Assembly: GCA_021835185.1 (NCBI GenBank)
Contig: JAKBQO010000069.1
Location: 1-7,432 of the forward strand
DNA from: Thermoplasmata archaeon
GTDB lineage: Archaea; Thermoplasmatota; Thermoplasmata; Thermoplasmatales; Thermoplasmataceae
Length of the DNA stretch: 7,432 nucleotides
Direction: 5' to 3'
This document shows positions 1 to 6,243 of this stretch, one piece after another. Position 1 is the stretch's first letter. Every line of letters begins with the position of its first letter. The notes under the pieces are model-generated. The model was not told the DNA's origin, did no database searches, and worked only from the letters and a program-made list of their open reading frames with translations. The translations under genes and the position numbers were made by a program.

Positions 1-303
1 ATAAAGGAAACATTAAAGGCAGTAACAAAGGCATTGAGAGAAAATACGCTTTCTGTGATTGTGGCACGCAGGGAGTGTGCAATCCTTAGGGACAAAGCAA
101 TGCAGAAAACTCACAGAGTTATCACATATACTGTTAACCAGGACAAATGCGGCAAATGCATGAATTGCGTGGAAAATTTTGCATGCCCTGCCATATCGAT
201 AGAAGGTGGAAATATTAAAATAGATTCCAATATATGCGATGGTTGTGGTGTATGTGCTGAACCTTATGTTTGCCCGTTTAAAGCTATAGAGGTGGCACAA
301 TGA
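1..303 (+). CDS. iorA: Indolepyruvate:ferredoxin oxidoreductase alpha subunit, C-terminal part (5' truncated by window edge)
   Basis: The reading frame is open from base 1, so only the last 100 residues are present. IorA is the large thiamine-diphosphate subunit that, with IorB, oxidatively decarboxylates aryl pyruvates to aryl-acyl-CoA and passes electrons to ferredoxin in the cytoplasm. The visible part holds the end of the pyrophosphate-binding region (a VIVARREC stretch around bases 58-81) and then the ferredoxin-like tail. Two cysteine clusters are seen: CxxCxxCxxxxxCP (codons at 148, 157, 166, 184) and a second of the same spacing (235, 244, 253, 271), expected to bind two [4Fe-4S] clusters. 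The TGA stop overlaps the iorB start as ATGA. A TTG at 34 lies inside the conserved region and is not the start. The family assignment rests on the cluster pattern plus the unmistakable iorB that follows. Confidence 0.93.
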   Translation: MKETLKAVTKALRENTLSVIVARRECAILRDKAMQKTHRVITYTVNQDKCGKCMNCVENFACPAISIEGGNIKIDSNICDGCGVCAEPYVCPFKAIEVAQ

Positions 304-902
304 AGACGTTTAATATTATTATTACAGGCGTGGGTGGGCAGGGGATTATCACTGCCGGCACACTGATATCGGAGGCTGCAATTAAAATGGGGCTTAACGT
401 GGTAATGTCTGAAATACATGGTCTCTCGCAACGTGGTGGGTCAGTTAATGTAGAAGTAAGGATTGGTGATGCCTACGGCCCTATTTCCCCCAGAAGAAAA
501 TTTGATCTGGTGCTTGGATTTGAACCGATTGAGACTATGAGAATTTTAAGCACAATTAACAGTGATGCCAGGGTAATTATGAATAAGGAAAAAATAACGC
601 CAATATCTGTTAGCCTGAAAGATGCAGAATATCCTGATGTCAACGGCATGGCATTGCTTATCCCCGGCATAAAAAAGATCTATGAAATTGATGCTGGCGA
701 TATTGGCAACCAGGCAGGCTCATTCAGATCAGCCAATACAGTTATGATAGGTGCAGTGCTTTCTCTTGGGATACTTCCAGTCGATGAAAAAAGCATAATT
801 GAGGCATTGAATGATAGGTTCAGCGGGAAGATGCTCGATATAAACCTCAAGGCTATGAAGCTTGGGATGGAAGCAATGAAAAAGATGGATGCATCTCTCT
901 AA
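300..902 (+). CDS. iorB: Indolepyruvate:ferredoxin oxidoreductase beta subunit
   Basis: This 200-residue protein is the small subunit of the aryl pyruvate:ferredoxin oxidoreductase and belongs to the gamma-type domain of the 2-oxoacid oxidoreductase superfamily. It shows the N-terminal GVGGQG loop (residues 10-15) and the hallmark SEIHGLSQRGGSV (residues 37-49), both diagnostic for IorB. Its length is normal for the family. The start is fixed by the ATGA overlap with iorA and by a GAGGTG ribosome binding site at 289-294, five bases before the ATG, which suggests coupled translation of the two subunits. In peptide-using archaea the complex degrades Phe, Tyr and Trp after transamination; run backwards it can make aryl pyruvates. 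No terminator-like T tract follows. The cobalamin operon downstream appears to have its own promoter, so a functional link is not implied. Confidence 0.97.
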   Translation: MKTFNIIITGVGGQGIITAGTLISEAAIKMGLNVVMSEIHGLSQRGGSVNVEVRIGDAYGPISPRRKFDLVLGFEPIETMRILSTINSDARVIMNKEKITPISVSLKDAEYPDVNGMALLIPGIKKIYEIDAGDIGNQAGSFRSANTVMIGAVLSLGILPVDEKSIIEALNDRFSGKMLDINLKAMKLGMEAMKKMDASL

Positions 903-977
903 CATCTAGAACGATGGAATGTGGCAGGAATAAGGGATTAGAATATTCATATATATTGCTATACAGACTGTGCCCGG

Positions 978-1006
978 CGGAAAAATATAAGTAAAAACAT
1001 ATATTA
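978..1006 (+). promoter_or_regulatory. Probable archaeal promoter of the cobalamin operon
   Basis: Two TATA-like boxes precede the start at 1025. The first, AAAAATATAAG at 981-991 with purine-rich GG before it, resembles a BRE/TATA element and would give a leader of about 12 bases. The second, ACATATAT at 997-1004, is centred about 25 bases before the ATG and would give a leaderless mRNA. No Shine-Dalgarno sequence precedes the ATG, which fits a leaderless or near-leaderless transcript. Which box is used cannot be decided from sequence. Confidence 0.45.
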
Positions 1007-1024
1007 GAATAAAATATCTGATAG

Positions 1025-2314
1025 ATGGGAAAAGCGTATATAGTAGGGTGTGGCCCGGGAAACAAAGATTTGCTTACAATTAAGGCAATTAAAATTATTA
1101 AAAATGCTGATGCCATAATATATGACCACCTTGTAAATCCTGAAATACTTGATTATGCCACTCCTGGCACCAGAAAAATCTATGTGGGTAAAAAACCATA
1201 CGTTAAGCGGATATCCCAGGAAGAAATAAATAAAATTATTGTAAATGAAGCATTAAAATACCGGACCGTGGCCAGGCTAAAGGGAGGCGATCCATTTGTT
1301 TTCGGGCGCGGGGGAGAAGAAATAGAGGAATTGATTAGAAATAATATAGAATATGAGATTATACCGGGCATTTCATCCCTGACAGGGGTTCCGGAATCTG
1401 CGGGAATTCCACTGACCCATAGAAATGTAAATCATGGAGTACTTGTAACAACGGGCAACAGTGTGGAAAATTTAAATATACCTGATTGCCGCACCTTTAA
1501 CTGCAGAATGTATACACTTGTTATATTCATGGGTGCCCACAATCTGAGAGATATAGTATCAAGGCTCCTGTCATCGGGCTATGACCCTGCCCTGCCTATA
1601 GCCCTGATAGAAAATGGAACATACAATTACCAGAAGACATATACAGGAAAACTTGGAGACATAGACTATTCATATGATGATTCACCCTCGCTCATAGTTA
1701 TAGGTGATGTTGTACAATACCATAAAGAGTTCTCCAGATCAGAGCATAGAATTTATTCAGGGAAAATTGTAACACTCTTCTATGATCTGTATGCCCCGGA
1801 TACAGATGATCTGGAAAATGAAGGGATTACTGTATTCAAGATACGCTGCGCAGATGTATTTCCGGGCAATATGCAAACTGCGCAGCTTTATAGGAAAAAT
1901 ATTGCATTTTATGGCTGTTACACGGATATGTTAATGGATATACTCCGCTCCAGTGGATTTGATTTGAGATGGCTGGGAAAAATTGCAACAGATTCAACCG
2001 GGAAAGCATTGCTTCAAAGTTACGGAATATTTGATACCACTGATATTTCAGAATCTGGAAATGATTATACGTGGATAGGTTCCGGGAAAGAAAAGGAATT
2101 GCAGGCTGTGAAGGTAAAGCCTCTGGAAATGGGAAGCTATATAGATGATTATGTTAAAAAATCTGATCTTGTAATAATAGGTGGGCAATCAGATACTTTG
2201 CCGGAAGGAATAGAGGTAAAGGATGGAGCTGGAGTAATAAGGATTGAATATCCATATGAAGGGTTGTACAGCAAAGTTATGTCGTATTTTGGTGACGGGG
2301 ATGAAAAGAATTAA
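1025..2314 (+). CDS. cobA-hemD: Uroporphyrinogen-III C-methyltransferase fused to a divergent HemD-like domain
   Basis: A 429-residue two-domain protein. Residues 1 to about 236 are a complete SUMT, which uses SAM to methylate uroporphyrinogen III at C2 and C7, giving precorrin-2, the branch point to corrinoids, siroheme and archaeal heme. Landmarks are the GCGPGNKDLLT loop (8-18), YDHLV (33-37), GGDPFVFGRGGEE (87-99), IPGISS (113-118) and FMGA (168-171). The usual acidic residue after GPG (GPGDP) is replaced here by NK. The region from about 247 to 429 lies where other CobA proteins carry uroporphyrinogen-III synthase. It is short for HemD (about 183 residues, usually near 250) and only weakly similar: the ATDSTGKALLQSYG stretch at 321-334 resembles the HemD segment that reads roughly IG..TA..L...G. 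I infer that it makes uroporphyrinogen III for the SUMT domain. It is the first gene of the operon and overlaps the next by 14 bases. Confidence 0.93.
   Translation: MGKAYIVGCGPGNKDLLTIKAIKIIKNADAIIYDHLVNPEILDYATPGTRKIYVGKKPYVKRISQEEINKIIVNEALKYRTVARLKGGDPFVFGRGGEEIEELIRNNIEYEIIPGISSLTGVPESAGIPLTHRNVNHGVLVTTGNSVENLNIPDCRTFNCRMYTLVIFMGAHNLRDIVSRLLSSGYDPALPIALIENGTYNYQKTYTGKLGDIDYSYDDSPSLIVIGDVVQYHKEFSRSEHRIYSGKIVTLFYDLYAPDTDDLENEGITVFKIRCADVFPGNMQTAQLYRKNIAFYGCYTDMLMDILRSSGFDLRWLGKIATDSTGKALLQSYGIFDTTDISESGNDYTWIGSGKEKELQAVKVKPLEMGSYIDDYVKKSDLVIIGGQSDTLPEGIEVKDGAGVIRIEYPYEGLYSKVMSYFGDGDEKN
2291..2295 (+). promoter_or_regulatory. Ribosome binding site that fixes the cbiET start
   Basis: GGTGA, complementary to the archaeal 16S rRNA tail, lies five bases before the ATG at 2301. 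It selects that ATG over the in-frame ATGs at 2244 and 2256, which lie deep inside cobA-hemD and have no such site. Confidence 0.75.
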
Positions 2315-3491
2315 TATAGTCGGTGTTTTTCCTGGAAGGCCAATAAATCCAGAGGCGGAGAAGTGCATTATGGAAAGCCAGGTAATATTTTCAGGCAGGC
2401 GCAATCTGGAATTAATCCCACAAACTCCAGCACAGATTTTTAATATAGGTTCTATGAAACAGTTTACAGGAGATCTGGCAAATACACTGGCAGACAATAA
2501 GACAGTTACAGTTGTAGCATCCGGAGACCCTTTATTTTTTGGCATCGGGAAGTATATAACGGAACATTATGATTCCGGTGATATCTATATCGTCCCGGAA
2601 GTAAGCTCACTGCAGGTGGCCCTTTCCAGGCTGGGGATGGATGCAAGCCATATGGTGGCAATAAGTTTGCACGGGCGGGAAATAAAAGGTCTCGCACAGA
2701 AAATAAGGAATAAAAGGAAAATTGCAATATTCACTGATGGAAATAACACACCATCAAGGATAGCTGAATACATGACCAGTTTCGGGCTGGTGGATTACTC
2801 GTCATATGTTCTGGAAAGGCTTGGATATAAAGATGAGTCTATTTCTAAATATAAAATTAAAGAATTAATAGGCAAAGAATTCAATGATTTGAATATTATG
2901 ATTTTAATTAAAGATGGCAATGGCAAAATTTCACTGCTAGATGATGGAGTGCTTTTAAGAAAAAACAATAATATTACAAAAAAAGAGATACGTGAAATCT
3001 CTATTTCTGAACTTGATTTAAATAACGGAGACACAATGTGGGATGTGGGCTCCGGATCAGGATCTGTTGCCATATATGCATCCCTGATAAACCCCGATGG
3101 AAATATTTTTGCAATAGAAAAAGATAAGGCTCTCTGCAATTTCATAGATGAAAATATGAGGAAATTTTCTACTGATATTAACATAATAAATGGAGAGGCA
3201 CCGGAAGCACTGGATGGAATTCCAGACCCGGAAGCTGTATTTATCGGTGGTTCCTCAGGAAATATTAAAAATATTGTTAAGTATTGTTATGTCCGGCTTA
3301 AAGATGGAGGCAGGATGGTTGCGAATATAACCACAATGGAAAATTTCTATGCCATGATGAATTATATAAAAGAAAATAACTTGCAATTTGATGTGAAACA
3401 GGTAAATATCTCCAGGCTCAAGCCAGTATCAGTGTACACAAGGTTTGAGCCTCTTGATCAAATTTACATTGTAAAGGTGGTGAAAAAATGA
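2301..3491 (+). CDS. cbiET: Cobalt-precorrin-7 C5-methyltransferase / cobalt-precorrin-6B C15-methyltransferase (decarboxylating) fusion
   Basis: A 396-residue fusion of two SAM-dependent enzymes of cobalamin synthesis. The CbiE half (about 1-205) is a tetrapyrrole methylase that methylates C5; it shows ASGDPLFFGIG (SGDP at 74-77), a PEVSSLQ segment and the CbiE signature SLHGR (122-126). Its N-terminal loop reads GVFPGRP (8-14), with Phe where the family usually has Gly. The CbiT half (about 215-396) is a Rossmann methyltransferase that methylates C15 and removes the C12 acetate carboxyl; it shows ITKKEIR (225-231), the SAM loop DVGSGSGS (248-255) and FIGGSSGN (around 316-320). Fusion of these two enzymes is well known as CobL in the aerobic pathway; with CbiL and CbiF beside it, and in an archaeon, the anaerobic route is more likely. 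The start at 2301 has a GGTGA site and gives the expected family N-terminus. The stop overlaps cbiL as ATGA. Confidence 0.95.
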   Translation: MKRINIVGVFPGRPINPEAEKCIMESQVIFSGRRNLELIPQTPAQIFNIGSMKQFTGDLANTLADNKTVTVVASGDPLFFGIGKYITEHYDSGDIYIVPEVSSLQVALSRLGMDASHMVAISLHGREIKGLAQKIRNKRKIAIFTDGNNTPSRIAEYMTSFGLVDYSSYVLERLGYKDESISKYKIKELIGKEFNDLNIMILIKDGNGKISLLDDGVLLRKNNNITKKEIREISISELDLNNGDTMWDVGSGSGSVAIYASLINPDGNIFAIEKDKALCNFIDENMRKFSTDINIINGEAPEALDGIPDPEAVFIGGSSGNIKNIVKYCYVRLKDGGRMVANITTMENFYAMMNYIKENNLQFDVKQVNISRLKPVSVYTRFEPLDQIYIVKVVKK

Positions 3492-4147
3492 GTTTGTTTA
3501 AGGTTGTAGGGCTCGGGCCAGGTGACCCTGAACTTATAACCATGAAGGGCTATAAAGCCATAATGGACGCAGATATTGTATTTTATCCGAAAACATCGTT
3601 AAACTCTGCAGAGAATATCCTGAAGTCCATGGGCGTCAATAGTAATCGCATGAGGGAATTAGAATTTCCAATTGGAAGCGAAAAAATATCCGCATTGAGC
3701 AGGGAATACGCAGGTATGATAATGAAAGCAAGCAGGGATAATCTTAAATCTGTATACGCTGTTGAGGGAGAACCGATGCTTTATAGCACATTCCTTGACA
3801 TAATGCCATATATTGATATTGAATTTGATGTCATTCCAGGAATCAGCTCCATGAATGGCATATCAGCTGCAATGAAGATTATTTTAGCTACCAAGGATGA
3901 ACCGCTCCTGGTGCTCCCGGCAGTAAAGGATTATAGCTATATGGAAGAAAAAATTATGTCCTATGGAAATGTAGTAATATTTAAGGCAATAAGGGCAAGA
4001 GAAATTATAAAGGAAATCATTAAAAAAAATCAGCTCACCAATTATTATATTATGAGCTATGTTTCAACTGAAAAGGAAATAATTTATAATAACATTGATG
4101 ATATAAAGGATTATATGACAATAGTGGTGATAAAACGATACACATAG
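3488..4147 (+). CDS. cbiL: Cobalt-precorrin-2 C20-methyltransferase
   Basis: A 219-residue tetrapyrrole methylase that adds the C20 methyl group to cobalt-factor II or cobalt-precorrin-2. It shows VGLGPGDPELIT (7-18), the CbiL/CobI-type DADIVFYP stretch after it, EGEPMLYSTF (93-102, CbiL-type STF) and IPGISS followed by a LVLPA segment that is typical of CbiL. GGTGGTGA at 3476-3483 lies four bases before the ATG, and ATGA overlaps the cbiET stop. It is slightly short for the family (usually about 230-240). The last three residues, RYT, are odd: with T instead of C at 4136 the frame would stop at 4136-4138 after VVIK, in the ATGA style of the other junctions. The enzyme itself looks intact either way, so the effect of that base is mainly on the next gene. 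Confidence 0.95.
   Translation: MSLFKVVGLGPGDPELITMKGYKAIMDADIVFYPKTSLNSAENILKSMGVNSNRMRELEFPIGSEKISALSREYAGMIMKASRDNLKSVYAVEGEPMLYSTFLDIMPYIDIEFDVIPGISSMNGISAAMKIILATKDEPLLVLPAVKDYSYMEEKIMSYGNVVIFKAIRAREIIKEIIKKNQLTNYYIMSYVSTEKEIIYNNIDDIKDYMTIVVIKRYT
4126..4130 (+). promoter_or_regulatory. Ribosome binding site pointing to the ACG start of cbiF
   Basis: GGTGA inside the end of cbiL is followed by TAAA and then ACG at 4135. At cbiL itself the layout is GGTGA, AAAA, ATG, the same spacing. This site places the cbiF start at 4135 although the codon there is not a standard start. Confidence 0.65.
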
Positions 4148-4896
4148 TTGGTGCAGGGCCCGGAGACCCCGAGCTTTTAACGGTAAAGGCAAAGAAAATT
4201 ATAGATTCGACCGATGTAATAATTTATGCTGACTCCCTTGTAAGCCCTGAAACTTTCAGTGAGAGCAGGGCAAAGGAAATTGTAAAGACATCTACGCTTA
4301 ACATAGAACAGATAAACATGCTTGTTAAAAAATATTATGACGAGGGCCTTGATATAACAAGGTTACACAGCGGGGATCCTTCAATATACGGTGCGATTAA
4401 TGATGAGATCCAGTTTTTTAACAGCAATGGAATGGAATATGAAATTATTCCGGGCATAAGTTCTGTATTCGCGGCTGCGGCAAGCATGGGCATGGAATTA
4501 ACATCCCCGGGTACCACCCAGTCGGTAATTTTAACAAGGGTGCCCAGGAGAACAGAACATTTTGAAAATGAGGAACTTGATATTCTTGCTTCACACAAAA
4601 CTGCACTGGCAATTTTTCTCAGTGCATCCAATGCCAGGGCAGTAACGGAGAAGCTGATTAAGGGCGGCTATAAAGGCGATGACAGGGCAGTAATAGCATA
4701 CAGGGTATCATGGCCTGACCAGAAGATAATAGAAACAACAATTAACGGGCTTGAACATTCATTGTTTGAAAACAGGATAAACAGACAGGCGCTTATAATG
4801 GTAGGCGGGAATATATCATATAACTCCGACAAAAAATCATATCTTTACAACCCTGATTTTACACACTTATTTAGAAAATCATCCAAAAAGAGTTGA
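4135..4896 (+). CDS. cbiF: Cobalt-precorrin-4 C11-methyltransferase with apparent ACG start
   Basis: Read from 4135 this is a 253-residue CbiF, the normal family length, which methylates C11 of cobalt-precorrin-4 and so allows ring contraction products to proceed. It shows IVGAGPGDPELLT (4-16), YADSLV (31-36), the CbiF signature HSGDPSIYGA (78-87), IPGISS (105-110), TTQSVILTR (127-135) and an AIFLSA segment. The frame is open upstream only to 4102 and contains no ATG, GTG or TTG before the conserved N-terminus. ACG at 4135 sits four bases after GGTGA; ATA at 4138 is the alternative. The first ATG, at 4318, would delete 61 residues including the GAGPGDP loop that shapes the active site. The typical CbiF motif with DSAGM is not seen; the matching stretch reads TSTLN. 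It is the last gene of the operon, and its final 18 bases overlap the opposite-strand gene. The gene identity is sure; the start codon is inferred. Confidence 0.9.
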   Translation, partial: TIHIVGAGPGDPELLTVKAKKIIDSTDVIIYADSLVSPETFSESRAKEIVKTSTLNIEQINMLVKKYYDEGLDITRLHSGDPSIYGAINDEIQFFNSNGMEYEIIPGISSVFAAAASMGMELTSPGTTQSVILTRVPRRTEHFENEELDILASHKTALAIFLSASNARAVTEKLIKGGYKGDDRAVIAYRVSWPDQKIIETTINGLEHSLFENRINRQALIMVGGNISYNSDKKSYLYNPDFTHLFRKSSKKS

Positions 4897-5955
4897 TAAT
4901 ATATAATCTTCATCTTTCCCTATTATGTGTATCCTGTGCCTTATAAGTTCCTTTGAAATGCTATCGGGATTTTCACAGTTTTCACAGTTTTCGGGCAATT
5001 CCCTTACCAGTGATTTAATGTAATCTGATTTAATTATTCTAAAAAATACTTTTTCAAATGACATGGTAGGAAGTATTTCTTCCCCGTCAATCCTCAGTGA
5101 TACAAGTTGCCTATCTTTTTCCGTTAACCCGGTGATTTCCTTTGCGAGTTTGCCAAGCGCATCATCCATGATCTTTACATCCATATGGGACATAAAATCA
5201 TAGTTCTCCGTTATTTTAGCCTTCTCACCGTTGCTCGTAAAAACAATTTCCGTATCAGGTCCGCTGATTTTGTATTTTAAGTCAATAGTATTCCCTGAGG
5301 TTTCATTATAAAAACTGCAGTCAAGAATATTTTCAGATAGTTTTGCGCCTGAAAGTTTATAGCTATCCAGGTTTTCATAATTTACACTGCCATCACCAGC
5401 GATTAATACTGGAATTTTAATTCCTGTATAGAGTGATGAAAAATATGGGTTTTTCATAAACTGGCTTAGCCCCGGTTCCAGCCTAAATATATAGCTTATC
5501 CCATAACTGCACTGTATATATTGCCTTATATCAAATGCATCTTTGCCTGCCGATATTTCTATGGATGAGTTCAGTATAGTCAGTGGGTTTAATGAAAAAA
5601 ACTGGTTCATAGCCTTTATGCCATTTTCAATGTACTTTTCCATTTCATGCTTTAATTGTGAAATTGTTGAAAGTATGTCCTGGGAATGTTTTGTATAATA
5701 CTGATCAGTGACAGAACTGATATAATCCATAATTTTTTCTTCATTTGCTTTAAAATCATTGTAAGTTACAACAAATTCATCCATGTTTTCTCTCATACTT
5801 TTCTTCATCTTATCTATAGCTTTTTTGTCATTTTCCAGCTGCCTGGTCGTATTTTCTATTTCGCCTGATTTTTTATCCCTTTCAACCTCATATGAAAACG
5901 AATCCACAAGGTAAGAAAAAATATATTTAAGTTCGTTTAAATCGTTTTCATCCAT
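4879..5955 (-). CDS. Unrecognised coiled-coil protein with C-terminal CxxC
   Basis: I do not recognise this 358-residue protein. The first 20 residues are hydrophobic-amphipathic but not a signal peptide, and no membrane segment is seen. Residues about 25-118 are rich in Lys, Glu, Asp, Asn and Gln with spaced Leu, Ile and Met, as in a long coiled coil. Residues about 120-300 look like a mixed alpha/beta globular domain, followed by a charged C-terminus with CENC (Cys324, Cys327) in a small repeat. No nucleotide-binding or catalytic motif stands out. ATG at 5955 is chosen: a TTTAAATA box is centred about 25 bases before it, which fits a leaderless mRNA; GTG at 5961 would add two residues. The gene faces cbiF and overlaps it by 18 bases, and its codon use resembles that of its neighbours. 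It stands alone on its strand, so context gives no clue to function. Confidence 0.85.
   Translation of the reverse strand: MDENDLNELKYIFSYLVDSFSYEVERDKKSGEIENTTRQLENDKKAIDKMKKSMRENMDEFVVTYNDFKANEEKIMDYISSVTDQYYTKHSQDILSTISQLKHEMEKYIENGIKAMNQFFSLNPLTILNSSIEISAGKDAFDIRQYIQCSYGISYIFRLEPGLSQFMKNPYFSSLYTGIKIPVLIAGDGSVNYENLDSYKLSGAKLSENILDCSFYNETSGNTIDLKYKISGPDTEIVFTSNGEKAKITENYDFMSHMDVKIMDDALGKLAKEITGLTEKDRQLVSLRIDGEEILPTMSFEKVFFRIIKSDYIKSLVRELPENCENCENPDSISKELIRHRIHIIGKDEDYILSTLFG
4972..4989. repeat. Two tandem 9-base units within the coiled-coil gene
   Basis: TTCACAGTT occurs twice without a gap (4972-4980 and 4981-4989), followed by a further TTC. On the minus strand each unit encodes one Asn-Cys-Glu step, so the duplication creates the CENC pair of the protein. 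Confidence 0.85.
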
Positions 5956-5975
5956 ACTCACTAATCATTTTCTAA

Positions 5976-5983
5976 TATTTAAA
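5976..5983 (-). promoter_or_regulatory. TATA box of the coiled-coil gene
   Basis: On the minus strand TTTAAATA is preceded by a T-rich stretch and is centred about 25 bases before ATG 5955. There is no clear Shine-Dalgarno sequence between them (only TAGTGAGT), so the transcript is probably leaderless. Confidence 0.5.
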
Positions 5984-6203
5984 AAATATCTATAATTCAT
6001 TAGCACGATATGGATATATAGTGTTCATTGCCCCTTGCTGGTCTCCCAGAAGCCAGTAATAAACGAGAAAAGGGTAAAATGTAATTCTATAAAATGGGAT
6101 TAAATAATGTGTGCTTCCTGCCAGCGGATCGCAATGTGCACCCTGTTCTGAATTCTAGGATGGCCCTGGAAATTGGAGTAAAATTCAATTCCGTTCTAAC
6201 TGC

Positions 6204-6220
6204 AAAAATTAATAATATTA
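6204..6220 (+). promoter_or_regulatory. Possible promoter of the FAD-dependent oxidoreductase gene
   Basis: An AT-rich run, AAAAATTAATAATATTA, lies 24-40 bases before the ATG at 6244. A box at 6209-6217 would start transcription a few bases before the ATG. The only GGAG (6222-6225) is 18 bases away from the ATG, too far to act as a ribosome binding site for it. Confidence 0.35.
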
Positions 6221-6243
6221 TTGGAGATAACAGACGGGAATTC

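Larger units (their letters stand above)
5956..6243. other. Divergent intergenic region, possible gene relic
   Basis: This 288-base stretch separates two divergent genes. It carries the minus-strand TATA box near 5980, a plus-strand GATATATA at 6013-6020, and a TATA-like run before 6244. The plus frame shared with the oxidoreductase is open from 6085, and its codons from 6094 to 6243 look like protein (50 residues including LPADRNVHPV and RMALEIGV). Ahead of the TAA at 6082 the same frame continues back to a TAG at 6019 with protein-like text (SLPLAGLPEASNK). I recognise no family. It may be an N-terminal extension, a decayed gene, or chance. Confidence 0.4.

Noticed and set aside
34..303. 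A separate small ferredoxin starting at TTG 34
   Set aside because: The frame is open from base 1 and the preceding residues match the IorA core just before its ferredoxin-like tail; the following gene is iorB.
2244..2300. N-terminal extension of cbiET from ATG 2244
   Set aside because: No ribosome binding site precedes it, it would overlap cobA-hemD by 71 bases, and the family N-terminus begins at 2301 after GGTGA.
300..2314. A single transcript or functional module joining iorAB and the cobalamin genes
   Set aside because: A 122-base gap with TATA-like boxes separates them, and the reactions have no direct link.
2795..3184. A 129-residue minus-strand frame inside cbiET
   Set aside because: It lies opposite the well-conserved CbiT motifs and is a shadow of that gene.
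4318..4896. cbiF starting at ATG 4318
   Set aside because: This would drop the GAGPGDPELLT loop and YADSLV, which are fully present in the same frame from 4135 without any stop.
6038..6054. Small inverted repeat CTGG...CCAG between the divergent genes
   Set aside because: The stem is only four base pairs and is expected by chance; it is not enough for an operator or terminator call.
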